From positions 64,001-128,000 of the forward strand of contig JAQGDQ010000547.1 of assembly GCA_030141605.1 (NCBI GenBank): a stretch of DNA of 64,000 nucleotides, written 5' to 3'. Source of the DNA: Tubiluchus corallicola (Eukaryota; Priapulida; Priapulimorpha; Priapulimorphida; Tubiluchidae). Position 1 is the first letter of the stretch; every line of letters begins with the position of its first letter. The translations under genes and the position numbers were made by a program. Below the pieces are notes generated by a model, which saw only the letters and a list, made by a program, of their open reading frames with translations, had not been told where the DNA came from and made no database searches. Shown in pieces: positions 30,766 to 64,000 of the stretch.

Positions 30766-32273
30766 TGCGATGAAAAAGGGATTTATTCCGGCTTATTTAG
30801 TTGCTGATTTCCCACTTACTGCATGGTGCATTGTGGACTAGCACAACAAATACACCTGTGCCATGTGTGTGTAAGTGAGCACAAATGTATTGATCAATCA
30901 AAATTACCGCCGTGTAATTAAGTGAAAATCTGCTTACCGTGTTTTTTTTGCGATGTGTTAAAATGTTATTTAAGTTGTGAGTATAAGGCGTACGTGAATG
31001 CTTTGGTAATTTCTCATTGTTCTAGTAATTTCTCATTGTTCTGTTATTTTCCCGAAGTTGTTGCTGTTTTTTTTGTTTAGTTATGTTACGAAAAAATTTG
31101 TTTTTGTGTATCACGAAAAAATTTGTTTTTGTGTATCATGGTTGTGCCCAAACAAATATTAATGACCACGTATTTATTTGCATAATGTGTTTTGCATGTT
31201 TAAAATGACGGTTTTTCGTTTCCTGTGTCATTATACATTTTGTTGGATGATGATATGCATGTTTTTGGTTCTCCCCTTGATTTAGCTTGTGGGCTTTTCC
31301 ACGGAGTTCTTGTGGTTGTGATAGTGTTGCCACCACCGCTAAACATTTACAAATTTAGACCTCGGGCTTTTTAATCTAAAATCAAGAAATTTGCACTACA
31401 ATTTGGTTTAAATTTTTTGATTTTTGTTTCCGAAAAAGGCCTCATAAAGCGTCCAAAATGCAGGGAATCACGCTTGCTTTTTTGGGCTCACATCCCAAAA
31501 CCCTGATTGGGGGAACTTGAGCGCTTCCTAGATCACCTGAATTCAGTTTGTGACAGAGTGGCAACACTAGGTTGTGAGAAACTAATTTGCGTTTCAGACA
31601 TTGGCATTTATCATATTTATGAAAGTATTTATAATCCGTACAATTTCATCTGCAAAATATTCCTTTGTATTACAGAGAAGATCGAAAAAAGTCACCCATT
31701 CTAACTTTACACATATTTAGTTGGTTACAAGTATGTTAGATTCTAGTATTTTACGTATACTTCCCAGTGCTGTAATAGCCTAGTAATTCTTATGGTCTTG
31801 TTAAAAATCATGGCTGTTTTAGTTAAATTTAAGTTTAGCTGTCCGACTTTGGATGGTATCGGTCATTTGTTATTGTTTTCCTTACGTATAATTTTTTTTT
31901 GATAAATAGTGAAACATAGCTTTAGGGTACTTCATAGCACTTAGTGATATTTATAGTATCTTCCAGCTATTTAACATTTTTGTACATTTCTGTATAATTG
32001 TTTACTTGTTGTATTGTTACTGATTACTCTGTCATAAGGTATCGTGAAATGGAATTACTATTTCTTTTTCTAATATTTCTATACGTGTATTATTCGTTAA
32101 TGATGATTTAGTTGGAAGAAGTTAAATCGAGATCTTCTTCCTCTGTTTCCAATAAGCATCTTTGTAGCTGTTGATTTGACCTGTTAAATTATGATCAGAT
32201 GCTATGCAGCCGTGGAAAACTTTTCTCAAGCATTGCTATGCTTCCGTGAATCTATTACTTATGAAAGCATTAT
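30766..32273. other. Src downstream region, no gene seen
   Basis: A 25-27 bp direct duplication lies at about 31087-31138 (ACGAAAAAATTTGTTTTTGT). Short open frames (for example 31507-31704) have no recognisable similarity. Confidence 0.35.
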
Positions 32274-32657
32274 CAGGGTTCCCACGGAATTTTAAAATAA
32301 ATTTCCCCGACTCTTCAAAAACCAAATATTGATTTTCCATGATCAAAATAAGCAGAAATTGCATTACCACTATACATATTCAAGCATTTTTGCGTATGGA
32401 CATTCATACATATACTGATATATACTTGTATCGGCACAGTTGCAATCGAACAGAAATCGAAAATGGACGCCTGCCATAGTAAAATTTTATTTGAATGCGA
32501 ATTGCTGAAATATGCGTTTGGAAAAAACATCACTTCACAGTGATTATTTTTCCGTGAATTTTCATCATTTTCCCGCCTTTTTATCTAAGTATCTTTTTCC
32601 CTGACTTTTCGGGATAGCCTGTATTTTCAAGGATTTTCCCCGACCATGGGAACTCTG
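32274..32657. mobile_element. hAT-like MITE with CAGGGTTCCC ends
   Basis: The left end CAGGGTTCCCACGGAATTTT pairs with the right end GACCATGGGAACTCTG. Both flanks read CATTAT or GCATTAT, a 6-7 bp duplication depending on how the end is placed. No coding capacity. Confidence 0.8.
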
Positions 32658-33301
32658 CATTATGAAAAAGTAACAAAAACAGACATTACTTTAAAACCTG
32701 TCTTATCAATAATGTAGCTTAAGTGACAATTGAACATTGCAATGTTGCTATGGCAACAAGAGTTGTGTAATTTTGTGTGACAAAACATTACACAACCTGT
32801 AAATTTGCGATTATTTTCATTTTGTAAATATGACTGTGAAATTAACGACTTGAGTGATTTAATCAGGAAATAATGTGAAATCTATGGCATGCGTTTTGTG
32901 CATATCAGAGTTATATAAAATTTGTCGATAAATAACTAAATATAATGCATCGTGTTAATGTACTAAATAATAATTATTAATACTACCAGCTTTGATTATG
33001 ATGCGATTGTATGATTTGCAAATGCTTTATAAATAAAAACATTTTGTAAGATTATTCAGCTGAGAACGTCGTTGCTTTTGTCGGTTCCATTTTACACATC
33101 AATGAAAACAAAATCCACAGTTTTCTTTTACAAAAAACTTTAATTTCATTCGATTATGACATAATTCATAATGTCTGCATTAGTTTCAATTGTCAGACTG
33201 ATAAAGAGCTAACTAACAGCAGGTTAGTTGAACTTATTGTTGCATAAGAATCTTATTTCATTAGAAATAAATACTTCCCACATGATCAGAAAACTTTATA
33301 A
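32658..33301. other. No gene seen; possible distal Src poly(A) signal
   Basis: AATAAA at 33032-33037, followed by TTTTGTAAG, is a possible distal poly(A) signal for Src. Otherwise AT-rich. Confidence 0.3.
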
Positions 33302-33763
33302 CAGGTGTGTGCAAATTATCTGACTAGCCGGGCCACATTAAACTTTCCCGCAATTCCTGCGGGCCACAGGCAGTTTGATCAAGGAGCCAAGTACAGTAGG
33401 ACCTAATAACGATTTTTTGGCATCCGACCTGCGTACATCATTACCACTACACTCAAGAAACTATTTTAGAAGTTATTAAAATTTATATTGCAAACCATAT
33501 ATTTCTACTTTCAGGACAGATAGTGGTAATTTCATTACAATGCATATTAGTAATGTGTATCACACAGTCTGTGTAGTACAGTGACATTAAGCTACAACCG
33601 TCTTGTAAAGGTTAATGGCATCCGATCTAGTAGAAAAAACTACCGGGCACTATCTATGGGATCGTGGCACAGACTTCAGCTGGATACACTCAATTAATCG
33701 CCCGGGCCGCACTTTCATTAGGTTGACAAATTCTCTCGGCGGGCCGCAATTTGCACAACCCTG
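33302..33763. mobile_element. hAT-type MITE, family E copy 2
   Basis: Flanked by a perfect 8-bp duplication CTTTATAA (33294-33301, 33764-33771). It has about 55 bp more interior than copy 1 (ACTTTCAGGACAGATAGTGG region). Confidence 0.95.
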
Positions 33764-34026
33764 CTTTATAATATAAACGATGTATAAGAGAAAACTACAT
33801 TACAAAATGATGATTAATCATTTACGATGAGACAGACAGGCTGTATAACATTTTTGAATTGACAAAACTATAAAATAAATCAAAGCAAATTATTTCCAAT
33901 AATCTATAAATGTCAGTGTTCATGAATCAAAATATTAGATGGTGATATTTACAATTCATTAGTGACTAGTACTAATAATTTATCAATCACACAATTAGTA
34001 GATGCGCAAATATAATAGACTTTATA
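33764..34026. other. No gene seen
   Basis: AT-rich spacer between two MITEs. Confidence 0.4.
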
Positions 34027-34693
34027 TTGGTTTTTCATGTTAAATGTAGACCCGCGTTAACTCAAATGTAGATTTAGGTAATTCACATGTGTCTTGGTAA
34101 CTCAAATGTAGATTTAGGTAATTCAAATGTGTTAACAATGGTTTTCAAGAAATCTTAAGCGTTTCTGGTAAGTCAAATGTAGACACATGTCAAGTCAAAT
34201 GTGACATTGGTATCTCAAATGTGGATAGGTGGTAAAATTTAAGAATGTTAAATTTAATCTTCTTTAATTTAAATTTAATAATTGCTCTTAAGTTAAATCT
34301 TAAGCGCTTTTGGTAAGTCAAATGTAGACAAAATGTTTTTGTAAAACGTTGACAAATAAAATGCAGAATGGTGTATATATTAATAAGTGTATAATCGTTA
34401 ACTTATTTATGTACAACACTTTTAAGTTTTCTTATCGTTTTAAAAAACATTTTGTTTATATTTGAAAAATGTATTAACGTTCATACAAATAGTTGCAAAT
34501 TAATTAAATATAATAAAAATTGATGCTGCCGATAGCACCATGACCGTAAAATATAATTTTAATTTGGTTTATCTTTTTGTAATTTGCACTTAAATAAGTT
34601 AATTACCGATTTATTCAAAGTACCGCATCTACATTTGACTTACCTAAGTCACATTTGAACTTTCCTGTGTCTACGTTTGACGTGTAAAACCTA
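34027..34693. mobile_element. MITE family D, copy 2 (long form)
   Basis: The right end GTGTAAAACCTA is intact next to TA; the left end is diverged (TTGGTTTTTCATGTTAAATG). The subterminal GTAGAC words match the copy at 23231, but the core holds about 350 bp of extra AT-rich sequence. Confidence 0.82.
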
Positions 34694-35434
34694 TATATAG
34701 TTTTCATATTAGACTTGGAGAAAGTAAAATTAATAATAAATCTGGCACCTTTTCGAAAACCAAGAACTTATTGTTGGATTTACAAGATTAGTGGCCCAGC
34801 TGTGTTCTCAAAAGTGCAAACTTTTCTGACGACAACGGTAACTTCACATTTTACAAAAATGATCAGGGGTTATTACAAAACTAGTTACACTTTTACTAGT
34901 GACAACTCTTTGTAAAAATGGCATGTATTTTTTAAACTGGCTAATGTTTTCAAAATTAGTTAGCAGTTTTTTAACAAAGCAGAAATTTTTTTGACAAAAA
35001 TGATATGTTTTGCTTTTACAATAGTGAGCAAGATTTTTTTTACAAAATTAGTGGCATTTTTACCGAAGTGGCTATTCTTTTTACAAAACGTGGTGACTTT
35101 TTACAACGTGATAATTTTTTACAATTTAGGTCGCAATAACTACCCGTAGAAGCACCAAAACTATAGCAAAATTGGACGTGGTTTTAACGAAGTCCTCTTG
35201 ATCTTGAGTCTGGTCTTGAAAGTAGACACCAAGACAATAGGATTTTACACTAAATTTTCTTTGCTACTGGAAGAAAATGAAGTACCCGCCATCTTCCCCT
35301 GAAAACAACAACAACAGATTTTACATTCTTGGACAACATACTTCTAAAAATCTTTTACGACACACTAGAAGTTTGGGGTGCAAATTCTGAGAAAAACAAC
35401 CCGCCAATTAATGATGGTACATTTCGGGCTGAGA
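34694..35434. other. Low-complexity DNA, no gene seen
   Basis: The word TTTTTACAAAA recurs from about 34830 to 35125. No exon was recognised. Confidence 0.4.
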
Positions 35435-36840
35435 CATTTTAGCCCGAAAAATTGTGGGTAATTGCCGAGTCGGAACCCAACCCCATTATAAAAAATGAGT
35501 GGCTACTTCGGCTACTACTACTTTATTTGGTGGCATGGAGAAATTTCGAGATTTCCTTTTATGGAAAATATGTTTTTATTTTATTTGTCATTTGACCTGT
35601 GTCTGAAAAATTTGGCAACGGCCCAAAAAATGTGTTTGCCCTAATCCAGGGGGGCCAATACGTCAAGGGTAAGAGGTTATGATTAGGGGTGAAATGAAAG
35701 AAATCAAACATGGTGCAGGTGCAGGCTAAAAGCACGGTTAGATTTACACATAGGTTAGGTGAGGTGGCACTCTCATGGTAGAAACAGCAGAGGGCGCTAG
35801 TGCTCTGAAGTGATCTCTAGAAGTGATTTCTCTGATATCCGGTTGAAGTTTGTTCCACAAGCGTATTGCTCTGGAGTAAGCGGAGTATAAGTAGACATTA
35901 ACATTTGCTGCTGGTTGAATGAATTTCTTGTTATCCTAGAGTGATGGAGTGAGATAAGTTGGCAAACTGATGCCTACCCTGCATGTGATGCAATATGTTG
36001 TGGAAGCCGTTTAGAATGGTTTGCCGGCGCCCGACTTCTAACGTTTCCTAATCAAGTTCAGAGACCCATTTTAGGGCTTTGGCAAACCTTTCGGGAGTAT
36101 TCACTACATACAAATGGTTTGCCGGCGCCCGATTTCTAACGTTTCCTAATCAAGTTCAGAGACCCATTTTAGGGCTCAGACAAACCTTTCGGGAGTATTC
36201 ACTACATACAAATGGTTTGCCGGCGCCCGATTTCTAACGTTTCCTAATCAAGTTCAGAGACCCATTTTAGGGCTTAGGCAAACCTTTCGGGAGTATTCAC
36301 TACATACAAATGGTTTGCCGGCGCCCGACTTCTAACGTGTCCTAATCAAGTTCAGAGACCAATTTTAGGGCTTTGGCAAACCTTTCGGGAGTATTCACTA
36401 CATACAAATGGTTTGCCGGCGCCCGATTTCTAACGTTTCCTAATCAAGTTCAGAGACCCATTTTAAGGCTTAGGCAAACCTTTCGGGAGTATTCACTACA
36501 TACAAATAGTTTACCGGCGCCCGATTTCCTAATCAAATTCAGAAATCATCTTAGGCACTTCAGCATTTCAGGAAGATCGACTGAGTACACATTGTGCCGT
36601 ATTTCGCTGAATTCGCACGATGCACTTGATGTCAGTAATTGTGCGTGGATTCCAGGCTGTGATAACATATTCTACTTTGAGTCTAACCAGAATTTGATAC
36701 CCTCTTTCTTTGACTTGTTGGTGACATGGGTGCAGCATCCTGCAAATAACGCTGAGCGTCCTATTTGTGCACGAGGCAGTTTCCTGGTAATGCTCGCTCT
36801 ATTATCAACAATACCGAAAACTGAGGTAACAGTATGACAG
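35435..36840 (-). mobile_element. LINE fragment with internal minisatellite
   Basis: On the minus strand the 5' part reads LVRLKVEYVITAWNPRTITD, a post-reverse-transcriptase landmark of CR1-like elements. The end reads YSRAIRLWNKLQPDIREITS near 35850. A 3' UTR-like segment follows to about 35440, shared with 30415-30765. Between the two coding landmarks the sequence has expanded into a 98-bp array. Confidence 0.78.
36014..36540. repeat. 98-bp minisatellite inside a LINE, about 5 copies
   Basis: TTGCCGGCGCCCGA occurs at 36021, 36119, 36217, 36315 and 36413, an exact 98 bp period, with a decayed partial copy at 36511. Units include AAACCTTTCGGGAGTATTCA. The plus-strand open frame at 36373-36837 is a product of this repeat. 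Confidence 0.95.
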
Positions 36841-36903
36841 AAAACGTTCAATCCTCATTGGGTTAACTCATATAAAAGCAATGCGTTAAAATTTAGCAAT
36901 TAT

Positions 36904-36936
36904 TTACCATATCGTAAGAAAGTTAAGAGAAATTTC
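36904..36936 (-). CDS. GTSE1: Candidate terminal exon of the GTSE1-like gene
   Basis: A strong acceptor, TCTGCATCTTCACAG, is followed in the required phase 0 by EISLNFLTIW and TAA. A GTAAAT inside the stop region could instead act as a donor, in which case the gene continues further. Vertebrate GTSE1 has ALNFSPEES near the equivalent place, a weak hint. This exon is uncertain. Confidence 0.35.
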   Translation of the reverse strand, partial: EISLNFLTIW

Positions 36937-37178
36937 CTGTGAAGATGCAGAGAGACAAAATGGTCCTGCTTATTATACTAGCAACACATTTAAAAAAAAT
37001 TAGAACAATCAGAAATAAAAAAATGCGGGGGGTGTAGAAAACACAAACATTTAAACACCAACGAAGCTGGATGCCGCCAGTTTCAAAGCAACATAACGAA
37101 TAGAAACACCCGGGGAGTTTTAATATCACTGCACCAATATGCGAGACATAAAAGAACTACAGTTACAGCAAGGAGACC
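36937..37178. other. Intron DNA, nothing recognised
   Basis: AT-rich sequence between the candidate terminal exon and the MITE. Confidence 0.4.
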
Positions 37179-37640
37179 CAGGGATAAGAATCACAAATTG
37201 CAAAAAACTCTGAAAAAGGCCGGGGGTTTGGGGGCCGCATAGGCCATAGAGAGCCTCTAAGTGGACTTAAAATATCAATTACCTTGTTTCATGCATAATT
37301 TAAAATACCCAACTATCAAGGATACATGATACCTAATTGTCTCAAAAACGCCTAAGTTCTGGCCGCTCCTATGCAAAAGTATATAAAAACTGTCTGCAAT
37401 TGACTCAAATAACTCCGTACAATTGATTCTATATTTTTATACATAGAGATAAACACGTGGTTACACTGATGTACATGATGTAAACAAAGTGACGGCCTGC
37501 CAACTAGCGGTCAGCTTGTGAAATAATGTACTGGGTCCGTAAAAATTTTCTCAACGAATTTACGAGATTTACAAAAATGGCACTACTGGGTCTTCCAAAA
37601 ACTCGGAATTCTGCGTATCCGCGGAAAATTCTCATCCCTG
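37179..37640. mobile_element. MITE family B, copy 3
   Basis: CAGGGATAAGAATCAC to ATTCTCATCCCTG. The flanks read GGAGACC on the left and GAGACC or GGAGACC on the right, a 6-7 bp target duplication. It lacks about 45 bp near the left end, where other copies have GGGGTTCAAGGG. Confidence 0.9.
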
Positions 37641-37649
37641 GAGACCTAC

Positions 37650-63609
<25,960 letters not shown>

Positions 63610-64000
63610 TAGAAAAAGCTAAAAGAAATGAATTTCTATTAAGATTTGTGGCCAGTATTAAGAAGTCCATAACAACCATCTAAAAGGTTTTTCAAAATGC
63701 TGTCAGCATCTGGTTTGTCAGGCACAGTGACCATGTGACTGTTGAACCTGAAGGTAAACCCTGTTGCTTTTACTAACTATTTAATTGCATATTAACCCTC
63801 TGGTAAAAGTTGTATTATGTATGAGAAGAATTAAAATTCAAATTCATAATGCTGCCATGCAAACGTGGTCGTCAAGAAATCAAGAATGCACGCAAAACTG
63901 ACGCAGATAGAAGGGTCCCGATGCTAATCGTATAGAAATACAATTGAAATATGCCTGGTGCATCCAAAACAAACTTGGAGAGATTTCGACAAACCAGGGA
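63610..64000 (-). promoter_or_regulatory. GTSE1-like 5' flank
   Basis: This lies upstream of the start codon on the minus strand. A possible 3' splice site TTTCTTTTAG lies just before the ATG, so part of this may be a 5' UTR intron. No promoter motif was recognised. Confidence 0.3.

Noticed and set aside
36373-36837. 154-codon plus-strand open frame
   Set aside because: Made of the 98-bp minisatellite and the antisense of a LINE remnant.

Overview
This window comes from the nuclear genome of an animal, most likely a marine invertebrate. The phylum cannot be fixed from the sequence. The genes are spliced with GT-AG introns and use the standard code. The non-coding DNA is AT-rich and packed with MITEs, non-LTR retrotransposon tails, microsatellites and minisatellites. 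Three conserved animal genes could be rebuilt exon by exon with matching splice phases.

Layout: (1) 1-5666 holds no gene, only two MITEs, two minisatellites and the probable 3' UTR of the first gene. (2) 5667-16187, minus strand: UBE2N (Ubc13), five coding exons, 152 codons plus stop; its introns carry a 43-44 bp array, a 20 bp array of about 1.1 kb, several MITEs and broken LINEs. (3) 16188-20308 is the divergent intergenic region, with a LINE fragment, a 135 bp (CT)n tract and two copies of a TA-flanked MITE. (4) 20309-29123, plus strand: a complete Src-family tyrosine kinase of the Src42A/FRK type, nine coding exons, 550 residues. Its intron 3 is mostly a 21-copy, 56 bp tandem array that repeats the intron's own 3' splice site. 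(5) 29124-37640 is the convergent intergenic region, holding hAT-type MITEs and LINE remains. (6) 37650-63609, minus strand: a GTSE1-like gene, 14 resolved coding exons with 637 codons and an uncertain 3' end. One intron holds 4.5 kb of two abutting satellite arrays.

The proteins have separate roles: UBE2N makes K63-linked ubiquitin chains, Src acts in membrane-proximal tyrosine signalling, and GTSE1 acts in mitotic microtubule and clathrin control. Nothing suggests a shared pathway; the order UBE2N-Src-GTSE1 is only a gene neighbourhood.

The most unusual observations are the multiplied splice acceptor in Src intron 3, the N-terminal LID-type motifs of the GTSE1 homolog (C-terminal in vertebrates), the 5S rRNA-derived SINE, and a repeat family that keeps a 71-codon open frame in two copies. 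Most long open frames in this window are products of tandem repeats and are not genes.
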